Below are positions 44,938 through 56,062 of a stretch of 64,000 nucleotides of DNA, piece by piece. Below the pieces are notes generated by a model. It saw only the letters and a program-made list of their open reading frames with translations, did not search any database and was not told where the DNA came from. Location: NCBI GenBank assembly GCA_028095005.1, contig CM051462.1, forward strand, positions 122,068,752 through 122,132,751. The letters run 5' to 3'. The translations under genes were made by a program, and so were the position numbers. Source of the DNA: Rhynchospora pubera (lineage: Eukaryota > Streptophyta > Magnoliopsida > Poales > Cyperaceae). Numbering within the stretch: position 1 is the stretch's first letter; each line of letters opens with the position of its first letter.

Positions 44938-46730
44938 TTAAACTTTGCTTGTCCTCAAGCAACACCCTAAGCTTAGAGTTTTGGACTGTACTTAAACCTT
45001 AAACATTGAGTTGTATCTCAAACCAATAAATATCGTGAAATCAATTGCTATGCCTAAAATTTCTCACACTTTCATCAAATGAGTCAAACAAGAATCAAAA
45101 TCAAAAACCAAGTTAAGTGTTCACAACTTAATTAATGCAACTCTTGGCCCTAAGTAAAGTCTTTTCCCAAAAATTAGAACTCTAGCTTCCCTTTGATGTT
45201 TCAAAAGCGATCTCAATTTCAATTACCCGTTCCTTTTCACATTCCACAAAAATTTGTAAAGGCCTTTATCAACTTCAGAAATTTTATAATGAACTTTTCT
45301 CAAAAGCAATTTCAATTTTTCACCAATGTTTTTTTTTTCTTTTTTTTTTTCGTGCAAGTCGAGCCGTGGGGCTTTACACCCTAGAGGATAATGCGGTATC
45401 ATTGGCCTTCAGTTTGCTACTAGCACATGTCGCGCTAGGGAGGTTAGACGGGTGTTGCTCGACTATGGCCACGGTACACTTGGGCCATAATACTCAACAA
45501 CTTCTTTACCAATGCTTTCGCACCGGGTCCGGTAGAATTAAGCATGAGTTGTCCAATTATTTCTCGGTTTCTTTGAGTTGTAATTCCTAACAATTCATAC
45601 CTAACCCAATACCCTCCAATTTGTGGCTAAGTTGGTGGAGAAAGGCCTCAGTGCGTCCTCGTTTTCACAGCTATTTTGATTTATTGTCCCATTATTTTTG
45701 CTTGTTGGTGATTCAAGCGATTAAAAAGCAATTTCAACAAGACAAAGTTCATTTTACAATTTCCAAAGTCGATAAATTTCTTTTCAAAAGTTTGTCAAAT
45801 ACGAATCAGTTCACTCGGCAAAAACTTGTGAGAATCGACTAAGATTGTCATAACAATTCTAAGCATCCAAGATCAAGTTCAAATTTTAAAGAAAATACTC
45901 CAATTCAGTCTATTGGTGCAAGATCAAGTGTGATATCAAAATATTCTAGGGTTCTTTGAGAAAATTTTTGTTTGACTCAAAAACAAGTTTAAGCAGTGTG
46001 AGATTTAACGTTTAAAATCCAAATCGAGAGAGAATAGGCAAACCAACTTATTTCCAAGCCAAAATCATACCAATCTATGCAATTTCCATGTTCTGGTCGG
46101 ATTGACCAGGTGTCTGTTCGATCCGACCAAAGAGAAAGTTAAAAACAGAAGTTTCCAAGGCTTTGGTCGGATTGACCAGATGTCTGTTCGAGCTGACCAG
46201 AGAAGCAAAAAGTTCGAAAAAATTGCAAAAATTTACCAAAATCCACCAAAAGTTCGATTTTTCTCCTATTCCCTCCCTCCAAACTTAGATCAAGCATTGT
46301 CCTCAATGCATGCAATCGAATAGAAAAGTAAATAGGAGGGAAAAGAGAACTTAGCCAATTTTTGCTTTCCATATGTTGATTTGCTTCTAGTTTGTTCTCT
46401 CGTTGTCCAAGACGGCTCTATCATTTTTTCTAGATCTTTTGATGCAATCCGTATGAGGTCGATCGGGGTTAGTTGGTTCACGTAACCCATGGTGCTCTAG
46501 CACGAATCGCATCTTCTTTCGTTTGTTCCTCAAAATTTTCCTACAAACAAACAAATATAAACATTAAATTCTATTTTTAATATTTTATGTTTTTCTAATT
46601 TTTATGGATTTTCTATTTTTTTATTTTCTATTTTAAATGACAAAATAAATAAAAGAGAGAAGAGTTGAGAAATCCTTGGGTTGCCTCCCAAGAAGCGCTT
46701 GTTTTAGGTCCCTAGCTTGACCATATTTCA
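44938..46730 (-). other. 3' untranslated region of the right arm
   Basis: Inverted copy of 41914-43703 with a few substitutions and a different poly-A/T length near 45330-45350. Non-coding. Confidence 0.7.
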
Positions 46731-48338
46731 CTAGGTCTTGATCGGATCGGATCCGGAGAGCGAGACGGCGAGCGATTTGTCATGACCCTTGTTGGCGGGA
46801 TTGGAGCACTTCAAAGCATGATCTATTGAAAATCGGAGTTTCTCTCCTCCCACTCTAACCAAAATCGTCCCATCTCGAGCATCCATCTTCACACCGGCGG
46901 TTCTAAGGAAGGGGCGTCCTAAAATTATAGGCACCTCCTTGTCTTCTTCCATGTCCATCACCACGAAATCGCCCGGTATGACAAACTTATCCACTTGAAC
47001 GGGCACATCTTTAATAACACCCAAGGGCAACCGCATTGAGGAATCGGCGAGCTTCAATGTCATGCATGTGGGTGTCAATTCACCAATTCCAATCTTTTCA
47101 TAAACCGACTTGGGCATCAAACTAACACTAGCCCCCATATCACACAAGGCTTGCTTGATTGTTGCGTTTCCAATAGTGCAAGGAAGAGCAAACCTACCCG
47201 GATCCTCAAGCTTTGGGGGCATCTTGCTTTTCAAAGTCTCGCTACTCTTGTGTGATAGGGCCACTGTTTTGAGCTCTTCCATGGATCTCTTGCCCGTGCA
47301 TAACTCCTTCAAGAATCTTGCAAAGATCGGCACTTGAGCTATGACATCTGTGAATGGAATGTTGACCTTCAATTCCTTGAGAATCTCCCAAAAAGTTCGA
47401 AATCGTTCTTCCTCATTCTTCTTCACAAGTCGCTGAGGAAATGGGACAGGTGGCCTATAGGTTGACTCAGGTTGTTGTGCCTTCCTTCTGCCCTTGCTTT
47501 GGACCACTGTTGTGCTCTGTTCGAACCGAACAGGAGCTTGGTCGGACCGAACAGAGGGTGCGAGTGGCACCTCTTCAGCTTGTTCAGGCTCAGGAATGGT
47601 GCCTTGTGTCTGGGATGCCTCATGGAGTGGAGGGAATGACAAAACTTTCTCAAGAATTGGGTGTGTCTCCTCTGGTTCCTCCTGTTCGGACCGAACGGGA
47701 TTCTGGTCGGACCGAACAGAGAGGCTGTTTCCCTCGTTTGGTGGTACGGGTGGGTCTTGGTACTCCTTGCCGCTTCGCAGAACATGAATGACTTTGATCT
47801 CTGCACTTGGGTTGACTTGTGGTTGGCTTGGAAGCTTGCCAGGTGGTCGGGAGAAGTGTGCTTCCATCATGCGCTCCAAGCGTTGTAAGGTGCTTGCACT
47901 TCCCTTAAATTCGTTGATGGTAGCCTTCAATTCGTCAGTGGTGGCCTTCAATTCATCTAACCCTAAAGCCACAGATTTGTTAATCCTTTCTTGCTCACTC
48001 ATGAATTCTTGAACAACAATTGGAATCTCTTCCCTATCGAAAAAGGGTTTCTTTTGAAATGATTGGTCTCTATTGTTGTTGTTGAATTGGGCATTCCTAT
48101 ACAAATTTGGTGGGCTATTTTGGTACTTTGAACCGTAAGGGGGCCCATTGTGTAGGTAGTTCACTTGGGCCCCTCCGTTACCAATTTTGGCAAGAGGACA
48201 ATTGATAGATGTATGTCCTTCCTCGCCGCACGCTCCGCATTGGTTTGAATGGAGATGTGTCCCTTGAGCCGATTGGTAAGCGGCAAGTTCAGCTTCTAGC
48301 TCCTCTATCCTCGCCTCTTTAGTTGAAATTGCGTGCAC
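46731..48338 (-). pseudogene. gag C-terminal region and aspartic protease, right arm
   Basis: Near-identical to 40284-41913 on the other strand: zinc knuckle CGACGEEGHTSINC, VRSDQ repeats, protease DMGASVSLMP and IILGRPFLRTAG. It stops at TAG 46731-46733. The first in-frame ATG is internal, and the frame is probably read through from gag upstream, from which it is cut off by a stop or frameshift near 48414. The zinc-knuckle residues (C, C, H, C) are intact. Confidence 0.85.
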
Positions 48339-48413
48339 TTGTTGCCTCGAACTACTTGAGTGGCGGGGAATGAGTAGAGGGTACCATGTGTAATTTCTTG
48401 CACAATAATCAAG

Positions 48414-49418
48414 TTAATCTCGCCCTCGTGCCGTATCAAGTCTTTTGAATGCCCCACCTGAAAGAGAATCAAGATTGATTTTAATATTGTCATAAAGTCC
48501 AGTGTAGAATGATTTAAGGAGCATCCATTCTTGAATCCCATGATGTGGGCAAGAATTTTCTAAATCCCTAAACCGTTCCCATGCATCCCTCATTGATTCA
48601 TTTTGGTTTTGGGCAAAATTATTCAATTCAGCTCTAATTTTGTCCGCTCTATCCGAAGGAAAATACCTATCCAAGAAGGTTTGTGCCATTTCATCCCAAG
48701 ACCTAATTGACCCTTTTTTCAATGTTTTATACCATTTTTGTGCTCGGTCCTTAAAGGTGAAGTGAAATAACAATAGCCTAATTGCTTGTTGAGGAACACC
48801 ATTAAACTTAATCAATCTAGTGCAATCAATAAAAGTTTGTAAGTGAGCATGGGGATCCTCTTCGTCGTTTCCATAGAACGGATTTTGTTGCACAAGCACG
48901 ACGTGGTTGGGAGCGATTTGCATGTTGTTAGCGGCGATGCCTGGAATCACCACTGGTCCGCCCACGTTTCTTGCGCTGGGAACTCCAAACTCCATAAGAG
49001 TCCTTTCACGATCTTCCTCATCTTCGTTGTCGGAGTTATTGATGCTCCCTTCATCTTCTTGGGTCCATCGGCGACGCTCATTGTCAAAATCCCTCCTTTG
49101 ACCCGCTAGAAGGGTCCGATCGGCTGTCAGTCGAGCCTCTCTTTGCTCAAGTTGGAGGCGGAGGTCCTCCAATTCTTGTGTGCGCTGGGCAATGGCCTCG
49201 GGAGTGAGTTGGTCGGCCATTGCTGGGTTTTCTTCTCTCTGTTCAGAGTGCTGGTCGGATCGAACGGGGCTCTGGTCGGATCGAACAGAGTCCTGGTCGG
49301 TTCGAACAGAAGTGAAGGAGGAGGAGCTGGCTTCTTCGTTTATTCTCCGGAGAAAGTCTTTGACCTTTGGGGGTGGGGACTTCTTCCTTTGCGTGTTACC
49401 TGCCAGTCCTGTAATCAA
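48414..49418 (-). CDS. gag N-terminal half (Retrotrans_gag domain), right arm
   Basis: 334 residues. It begins MITGLAGNTQRKKSPPPKVK, followed by VRSDQ-type repeats and a glutamine-rich coiled coil (QRTQELEDLRLQLEQREARL). The capsid-like gag domain lies near residues 200-310 (RLLLFHFTFKDRAQKWYKTL, WDEMAQTFLDRYFP, ENSCPHHGIQEWMLLKSFYTG). This is the form found in Athila/Tat elements. It ends with GRD-stop shortly before the C-terminal gag frame, and whether the two were one frame is uncertain. This is the only complete copy; the left arm has only the first about 120 codons, inverted. Confidence 0.85.
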   Translation of the reverse strand: MITGLAGNTQRKKSPPPKVKDFLRRINEEASSSSFTSVRTDQDSVRSDQSPVRSDQHSEQREENPAMADQLTPEAIAQRTQELEDLRLQLEQREARLTADRTLLAGQRRDFDNERRRWTQEDEGSINNSDNEDEEDRERTLMEFGVPSARNVGGPVVIPGIAANNMQIAPNHVVLVQQNPFYGNDEEDPHAHLQTFIDCTRLIKFNGVPQQAIRLLLFHFTFKDRAQKWYKTLKKGSIRSWDEMAQTFLDRYFPSDRADKIRAELNNFAQNQNESMRDAWERFRDLENSCPHHGIQEWMLLKSFYTGLYDNIKINLDSLSGGAFKRLDTARGRD

Positions 49419-49501
49419 GAGAGAAGAAAATGTGAGTTTAAAAAGAAAAAGAAAAGATCTAGTCTCTTAATACTAAGATAAGGATCCAATATCAACACCG
49501 T

Positions 49502-49519
49502 TCCCCGGCAACGGCGCCA
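49502..49519 (-). other. Primer binding site (Asp tRNA type)
   Basis: On the minus strand TGGCGCCGTTGCCGGGGA, three bases after the LTR end, the primer site usual for Athila-type elements. It has no counterpart in the left arm. Confidence 0.85.
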
Positions 49520-49522
49520 ATT

Positions 49523-51463
49523 TGATGAAGGCTTAAAACCTAGGAATCAAATAAATTTATAGACCTAGAGCTAACCTCACTAGTCTTTTGGAGTACAGCT
49601 TTAGGGTCGAACCCAAGGGACGGATTAATGAGTACCGGACTTTACTTCCTCACGAAAGCTAGACAATTATATTTTTATGGAGTTTTTGGTTGATTAAATC
49701 TAAAGGTGCAAGTAAATAAATATTTTTGGGTGTTTTAACAATATAAAAGTCGTCTTAGGTTCAGGTTTCACATCGGTTTGGACTCTAGAACACAGAACTT
49801 ATCACTTTCGTGCATCAAACGGTGTTTTTCAAGCATATACCGCTCTGTTCGGTCCGAACAATAATCTGTTCAATCCGAACAGGAGTCTGTTCAATCCGAA
49901 CAGGACTCTGTTCAATCCGAACAGGACTCTGTTCAATCCGAACAGGAGTCTGTTCAATCCGAACAGGACTCTGTTCGATCCGAACAGATGGTATAAGTGT
50001 GCGATTTTGAACTTTTATGATAGTTTATGCTTTGTGCTAGGGTTTGTTGGTCAAACCTAGATATTCTAAACCTCAGCTGTCGCTTGTTGGACTAGAAACT
50101 GGTTTAATCACAACCTAACCTAAATAACTCGATTGGTTCACAACTTTTGGTATAGAATTCAATCAACTTAAACTTGTTTGTTGGAGTTCATAAGGATATC
50201 TAGAGGTCTTTTGGACTTGTCTAAAAGTTACACTTTTGGTGTCAACTAATCTCCCCTTTCGGATCTACGATTTATCCCAAATACTTTATCTAAATTATCT
50301 TGATTAACCTAACTTTAGAACTTAACTAAATGTGGCCATTCATCTAGAAGTTAATTAGACTTAACCAAGCAATTTAAACAAGCAATTATAATAATTCTCA
50401 ACGAAACAAATCAACAAAACATATCATATCATATCAAGTCAAATCACAACATCCAAACCTAAGTTACTACCTTACCCCTAAGACTACATAAATTTAGCCT
50501 AACATAGTACTAAAACACACAACAAATAACATAGAAATCACAAGATACAAGCCCATTGAAAATAGAGAAGAAAACATAGAAGAATAAACCGAATACTCCT
50601 TTATGCTTTCGAACTACGATCTCTAGGCAGTGAGGTGTTGCAAGATGGTCATCAAACTCGTCTCCTTGCTGCCGTTGCTTCAAAGAACCACGCTTTGATG
50701 ATCTCCAATGGTGGAAGAGAGAAAAACGCCTATGAAAAGTGGAATTTGTGGTATGGAAGGTTGTATCCTTTCCTTCAGGTCTAGAGGTGTATATATGGAT
50801 GTCCCAGGTCGCAAGGATGGAAGGCTAGGGCACCAGGGCGCAAGAAATTGCCATTTCCATCAGTTTCTATGTAAAAAATAATGTCTTATGTGATATGGCG
50901 GCACCCTGGTCAAACCGAACAGATCCTTGTTCGAACCGAACAGGAGAGAGAAAATGACGCTTGGCTGCCATAGGTGCAGGTCGGATCGAACAGGCTTGTG
51001 GTCGGGTCGACCAGGAGAGAGAAAATGACGCCTGGCTGCCATAGGTGCTGGTCGGATCGAACAGATGATTGTTCAGGTCGACCAGGAGAGAGAAAAGAGC
51101 CTCCAATGCTAGGAATGAGTCGTCTAGCGTGCGTGCTACGTCGGGAATCCATCTATATGCTCCAAAATCATCAGAAATCATCAAAGTCCTGTAAAATGAC
51201 CTCTAGATATTGTTCAGGTCGACCAGGAGAGAGAAAAGAGCCTCCAATGCTAGGAATGAGTCGTCTAGCGTGCGTGCTACGTCGGGAATCCATCTATATG
51301 CTCCAAAATCATCAGAAATCATCAAAGTCCTGTAAAATGAGAGAAGAAACGACGGTAGAGCCAATTCCATGGAAATCAGAGCAATCTATTGAATAATTCA
51401 ATGGTTTGAGTGTTATTTGAGTGCCAAGTACGATCCAAATGCCTACAAATAATGACGATATCA
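49523..51463 (-). repeat. Complete outer (5') LTR of the right arm
   Basis: 1941 bp on the minus strand from TGATATCG (51463) to TTCATCA (49523). It includes a 130-bp tandem duplication (51060-51330 area) and a palindromic repeat array (49850-49990). Confidence 0.88.
49843..49990. repeat. Tandem array of CTGTTC..GAACAG palindromes
   Basis: Seven or more units of about 20 bp (TGTTCAATCCGAACAGGA) within the LTR. The same word occurs scattered in gag and in the untranslated regions of the element. Confidence 0.85.
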
Positions 51464-51468
51464 GTTTC

Positions 51469-51987
51469 TTTGCTATAATTCATACATATCTTGTACTTAT
51501 GTCAGTTGTGTTTTACTTTCCACGTTCAAACTCAACTAGGTGTTCTTTGGTGCTATTTTATTTCATAATATTTATATTTTCTTTTCAGAAGTACTATTAA
51601 TATTGGAGGCTATTAATGTTTCTGTTTGGTTGCAAAGCAAGTTGATGGTTTTATGATCGCTTTCGTTGCTTGATGGTATAAACTCATCCTATTAAAGTCA
51701 ACAATCACTTTCAAAGAGGACTGAATTCCATTTTCTAAAAGCTACTGCAATCTGCATCAGTGCACGAACTGCTGAGTGCCGAAAGCAATTGTGACCATGT
51801 AATTCGACTGAGGCTAAATTAATATTTGATACATTATTTTTACAGATATTTTAGAAACCAAAACGTTAAAGAAACAAAAGAAAGAGCAGAATTTTTAACA
51901 ACATATAATTTTGAGAATGGCCATATAGGAATGATAACTGTAGCAAAAAAAAAAAAAAAAAACATAGCTAGAGGTGGACAACCATAG
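51469..51987. other. Region after the WAK gene
   Basis: The host sequence resumes here (TTTGCTATAATTCATAC) and probably contained the WAK 3' UTR and polyadenylation area before the insertion. Nothing else was recognised. Confidence 0.4.
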
Positions 51988-52437
51988 AATTTATAATTGA
52001 GCACCGTTCCGCTGCTATAGGTTTTTAGTGCCACAAGTTGCCACAACTTCATATTTTATCAATATTTTAAAATTTAAAAAATTCAAACGTCAAATCCAAA
52101 CTGTTGATCTTGTTCAATTTAATGAGCGATGTGTTTCTATATAAGTTTTATAAAATTTGGAGTCAGTTTGATACTCGATCAACTGGTCAACAAATGAACA
52201 AATCTAGTTAATTATGACAGATTAATTCTAATACGTTCATCATTTGATTAGTTGATCGAGTATCAAACCGACTCCAAATTTTATAAATTTTATATAGAAA
52301 CGCAACGCTCGTTAAATAGAACAAGATCAACTGTTTGGATTTGGCATTTGAATTTTAAAATATTAATAAAATATAAAATTGTGATAATTTGTGGCACCAA
52401 AAATCTGTGGCAGCGGAACGGTCCTCTTTATAATTTA
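51988..52437. mobile_element. Fold-back MITE, about 450 bp
   Basis: Arms of about 200 bp are inverted copies: left GCACCGTTCCGCTGC...TTAGTGCCACAAGTTGCCAC, right GTGGCACCAAAAATCTGTGG...GCAGCGGAACGGTCC. They continue inward through GTTGATCTTGTTC and GATCGAGTATCAAAC. No clear target duplication; no coding. Confidence 0.75.
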
Positions 52438-52549
52438 TCCAGTGTTGGAGAACCATTTTGGTCAAGCTAGAGAAGGACATTCACTTATTTAAAATATAAC
52501 CTAAAACTAGAGTCAAGCTAGGAACCGTTTTGGTCAAACTAGAGGCGCT

Positions 52550-52800
52550 CACACTTAGGGGTGGATGACGTGTATAACGAAAACGGAATGGAGTCATTCC
52601 GTTTTCCGTTCCATTTCAATAACGGTACAAATCAGATGATTCGTGATTCGTTCCATTTCGACGGAACGTGGCGGAACGGCTATATTTATACTATAAAATG
52701 CACAAACGAATCATAAAATACATTCCGTTATCCGTTTCGTTTGTGAAACGGAATGAAATTTCATTCCGTTACACGCTCTACATGGACGACACGGAATGAT
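52550..52800. repeat. Small AACGGAATG-rich repeat, probably hAT MITE
   Basis: AACGGAATG and CATTCCGTT words alternate in both orientations, with weak inverted ends (GGATGACGTGTATAACG and CGTTACACGCTCTACATGG). Confidence 0.45.
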
Positions 52801-53092
52801 TTCGCGTATTCACGGTATACCGCCCCCACCACTACTCACACGTCGTGAACTTCATTGAATTTTTTTACTTAGGTCCGGATCCGGCAAGAAGGGTAGCACT
52901 ACATTGAGCTTAGTGGACAATGGTTAGGCTAAGCAAATTGATAACAGCACCAATTGAAAACCCAAGACAAACTTGTTTGATAGTATACTCAAACAAAGAA
53001 AAGAAAAATTACCTAAGACAAACTATCATTATTTGACAAAGTTCTCACAGCTGAGGACTCGAGTTTACCAAAAAAAATATAATAATAATAAT
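52801..53092. other. Intergenic, nothing recognised
   Basis: No gene or repeat is seen. It ends in an AAT repeat that served as target for the next copia element. Confidence 0.45.
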
Positions 53093-53592
53093 TGTTGAGA
53101 AATAACCCGGTACGGTACCACAACTACACAATCAAAAAATTGGAAACAACCAATTGCATACAACCAAATATCAAGCACCAATAAAGGAAAGATGTTACCG
53201 TGTATAGATCGAGTCACAACAAGCACAAGAGAAGATAAAACACAAGAGTAAAGTGGTTCGGCCGAGCCTACTCCACCGGGAGGCAACGAACCGACAAATT
53301 TCACTATTCACCAAGGAGATTACAAGAGTTTCCAAGAGGCTCTCAAGAGAATACAAGAAGGTATAAGAGTATCTAATTGCTAGAACAAGCAATCACTCTC
53401 TCTCTCTATCTCTACCTCTCTCTCTCTACCCTATCTCTACCTCTCTCTATCTACCTTTCTCACTCTCTATCTACGGCAGCCAAGAAGAAGCCGAGCTCCC
53501 AAAACCTAACATCGCACCACATACTGGAGGAGAAAGTAAATAAGTCTCAAGTAAGATGGGCTGGGCCCAATTTGGGCCTAAAAAACTCAACA
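53093..53592 (-). repeat. 3' LTR of the gag-only copia element
   Basis: 500 bp; a CT-rich microsatellite-like tract at 53395-53470 is shared with the other LTR. Confidence 0.93.
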
Positions 53593-53922
53593 AATCTCCA
53601 CCATAGGCTCAAATTGGCAACACAAGCATACACGTTGATCTTCACAAGCATACACCTTGATCTTCACAAGTATACACCATCAAGTGCCAAGCATCACAGC
53701 CCAATAGTCTATCTGTCGGTATCCACATCACCTCCCACAAGCCTCTAAATCCAGAGACTAACCGCATCTACCTGAGTCCATGGCTCGTGGCCGCCCAGGT
53801 CCAATGCACCATGCGGAATCAGCAACCACATGTCTCCGCCTGCCTCCACCGACATCAAGGCGTCCACCAGAAGAACTAAGACAGTCAAGCCTACCGTCTC
53901 CAGCATGCCCTAATCCAGGCTG

Positions 53923-54540
53923 CTATGCAATGTGTGACATGCCCTCAACCACCGCAGCAACTCCACTGCAATGGGCCACATAGTCACCTCCTACAGCTCC
54001 ACAAGCTATAGTGTCGGCCGATATGACAATGGCCGCAGACTCCACCGTACCGACCACCTCATAGAGGCTACCGTGCCTAGCACCTCGAATGACAACTCTA
54101 TCACCTCGAAGTACCTCCATGAATCCATCACGGGTTCTGAACTCAAACCCGCGTGAATCCAACTCACTGAGTGACATAAGACTCCTTCGTACACCAGGCA
54201 CATACCGAACATCAGTAACCGTACGAATCACACCATCCCACATCCGAAATCTTACCGTGCCAACTCCAACGATCGACAAAGCCGACCCATCAGCCAGAGT
54301 CACAGTGCCACCGGACTGCTCACGCAAGGAATAGAACCAATCCCTCCGTGTACAAACATGGAATGTGCTACCAGAGTCTAACACCCACCTACTCAAGGCA
54401 CCACTGCTACCGCCACTCATCCCACCAACAACAGTCTCAGTCACATCCTCCTCACCAACACACAAGAAAATATCATCCACATCACCGACCACAACCGCCG
54501 TGTGACTAGATCCATGTGTAGAAGGACTAACCTGTCGAAC
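53923..54540 (-). pseudogene. Copia protease-like region
   Basis: After a frameshift near 54530 the minus strand encodes the copia protease with active site WVLDSGSTFHVC. Then come VPGVRRSLMSLSELDSRGF, typical of the region leading to GAG-pre-integrase, and GSLYEVVG. It ends there; the integrase core does not follow. The DSG triad is intact. Confidence 0.85.
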
Positions 54541-55244
54541 TCGGGACAGTCGCGTCGAAAGTGACCAGGCTTCCCGCACTTATGGCATGTCCCATGGCCG
54601 GATTTCTTCCATCGCCGCCGATCCGATACAGTCACTAGAGCATTTGAGGATTCTGGCATATCCTCCTCACGCTTCCTCAAGGACTCGGAATCCAAAAGTA
54701 CGGTAGTCACCTCCGCCATGGTTAGCTCGCTCTTCTTCCCCAACAAAGGCATCGTAATAGCATCATACGACTTTGGTAGGGATGCCATAAACAAACAAGC
54801 TTGATCCTCATCCTCGATCTTTCCACCCGCATTGAGCACATCTCTTACCAAAGTGTTGAACGCACCAAGGTGAACCCTCAAGTCCGTACCCTCCTCCATC
54901 CTAAGTTGGTACAACCGCTTCTTCAAAGCAGTCCGACTTGCCAAGGACTTAGACAGATACATCTCCTCCAGTTTCTTCCACAAGTCATTCGGAGAAGTCT
55001 CGGCCATGAACGGGGCTTTGACCTCATTCGACAAACAAAACCGGATTGTACTTAGGGTTTTACCACACAACGTCTTCCACTTATCATCCTCTAACTCAGC
55101 TGGTTTGGTATCACTCAAGGCATCATCTAAACCCTGAAGCACAAAGGCATCACGAACCGTGCCTTGCCACAATGCAAAATTTTGTTTCCCATCAAACTTC
55201 TCAATCCCAAATATGGATGCTACACTAGGGTTTGCCATTGCCAT
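54441..55244 (-). pseudogene. Copia gag with zinc knuckle
   Basis: The ATG at 55244 (minus) starts MAMANPSVASIFGIEKFDGK, then the gag core (FALWQGTVRDAF, LWKKLEEMYLSKSL, LKKRLYQLRMEEG) and a zinc knuckle CHKCGKPGHFRRDC at about 54550. Gag homology ends after CPEF; beyond this the frame is shifted and the last 30 residues up to 54441 are out of phase. The gag part itself has no internal stop. Confidence 0.9.
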
Positions 55245-55281
55245 ATTTTGCCCAAGTTGAAACCGTACCAACAAACATGTC

Positions 55282-55293
55282 GCTCTGATACCA
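55282..55293 (-). other. Primer binding site (initiator Met tRNA type)
   Basis: On the minus strand TGGTATCAGAGC starts two bases after the LTR end. Confidence 0.9.
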
Positions 55294-55295
55294 CT

Positions 55296-55796
55296 TGTTG
55301 AGAAATAACCCGGTACGGTACCACAACTACACAATCAAGAAATTGGAAACAACCAATTGCATACAGCCAAATATCAAGCACCAATAAAGGAAAGATGTTA
55401 CCGTATATAGATCGAGTCACAACAAGCACAAGAGAAGATAAAACACAAGAGTAAAGTGGTTCGGCCGAGCCTACTCCACCGGGAGGCAACGAACCGACAA
55501 ATTTCACTATTCACCAAGGAGATTACAAGAGTTTCCAAGAGGCTCTCAAGAGAATACAAAAATGTACAAGAGTATCTCAATTGCTAGAACAAGCAATCAC
55601 TCTCTCTCTCTATCTCTACCTCTCTCTCTCTACCCTATCTCTACCTCTCTCTATCTACCTTTCTCACTCTCTTTCTACGGCAGCCAAGAAGAAGCCGAGC
55701 TTCCAAAACCTAACATCGCACCATATACTGGAGGAGAAAGTAAATAAGTCTCAAGTAAGATGGGCTGGGTCCAATTTGGGCCTAAAAAACTCAACA
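55296..55796 (-). repeat. 5' LTR of the gag-only copia element
   Basis: 501 bp, differing from the partner LTR at about ten positions. Confidence 0.93.
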
Positions 55797-55801
55797 ATAA
55801 T

Positions 55802-56062
55802 AAGGGCAGAAATAGAGGGAGGGAGGCTTGGTTGGGTTGATTAAATTAAATTTTAATACTAATATTAATATGCCGAGTGCTTTTTTAACGCATCACTCAC
55901 TATAAAAAGCAATCCTTAAAACATGAAAAGAAAAACCAAACAAATGCATCAATTTCCAAGCCTAGCAACTTTTTCTCTTTTTTCCGCAAACAGGTGGCTG
56001 AGAAATGAAAACAAACTTACACGGCCATCATAAGAGTTGATTGTTAACAATCCCTAACATCG
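55802..56062. other. Downstream region of the NRPB3-like relic
   Basis: AT-rich, no frame. It probably includes the old 3' UTR of the minus-strand relic at 56063. Confidence 0.4.

Larger units (their letters stand above)
38358..51463. mobile_element. 13.1-kb inverted-dimer Athila/Tat-like LTR retroelement, TSD GTTTC
   Basis: Two near-identical copies of a gag-protease-only Ty3-type element lie tail to tail. Both outer ends are the LTR start (TGATATCG at 38358; its complement CGATATCA at 51463), flanked by GTTTC on both sides (38353-38357, 51464-51468). The right arm (minus strand, 51463 to 44054) is complete to a partial 3' LTR: 5' LTR, Asp-type primer site, gag, protease, untranslated region, purine tract. 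The left arm (plus strand, 38358 to about 44012) lacks the LTR end, primer site and part of gag, and carries the gag start inverted. No reverse transcriptase or integrase is present. It inserted 26 bp after the WAK stop codon. Confidence 0.88.
53093..55796 (-). mobile_element. gag/protease-only Ty1/copia element, TSD ATAAT
   Basis: 2.7 kb on the minus strand. LTRs at 53093-53592 and 55296-55796 (500 and 501 bp, about 98% identical by eye) begin TGTTGAG and end CTCAACA. The 5-bp duplication ATAAT is perfect (53088-53092, 55797-55801). The primer site GGTATCAGAGC lies inside the right LTR and the purine tract GGTGGAGATT before the left one. The 1.7-kb interior carries gag, zinc knuckle and a protease-like segment; integrase, reverse transcriptase and RNase H are absent. 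It must have been moved by enzymes of another element. Confidence 0.93.

Noticed and set aside
49810..50010. CRISPR-like array of regular short repeats
   Set aside because: The units are contiguous palindromes inside a plant LTR, without unique spacers or cas genes.
46731..51463. The right arm as an ordinary separate retrotransposon insertion
   Set aside because: Its left side has no U5 end or target duplication; the only duplication (GTTTC) is shared with the far end of the left arm.
54801..55055. Plus-strand frames across 53.9-55.2 kb
   Set aside because: They are antisense to the copia gag and protease.
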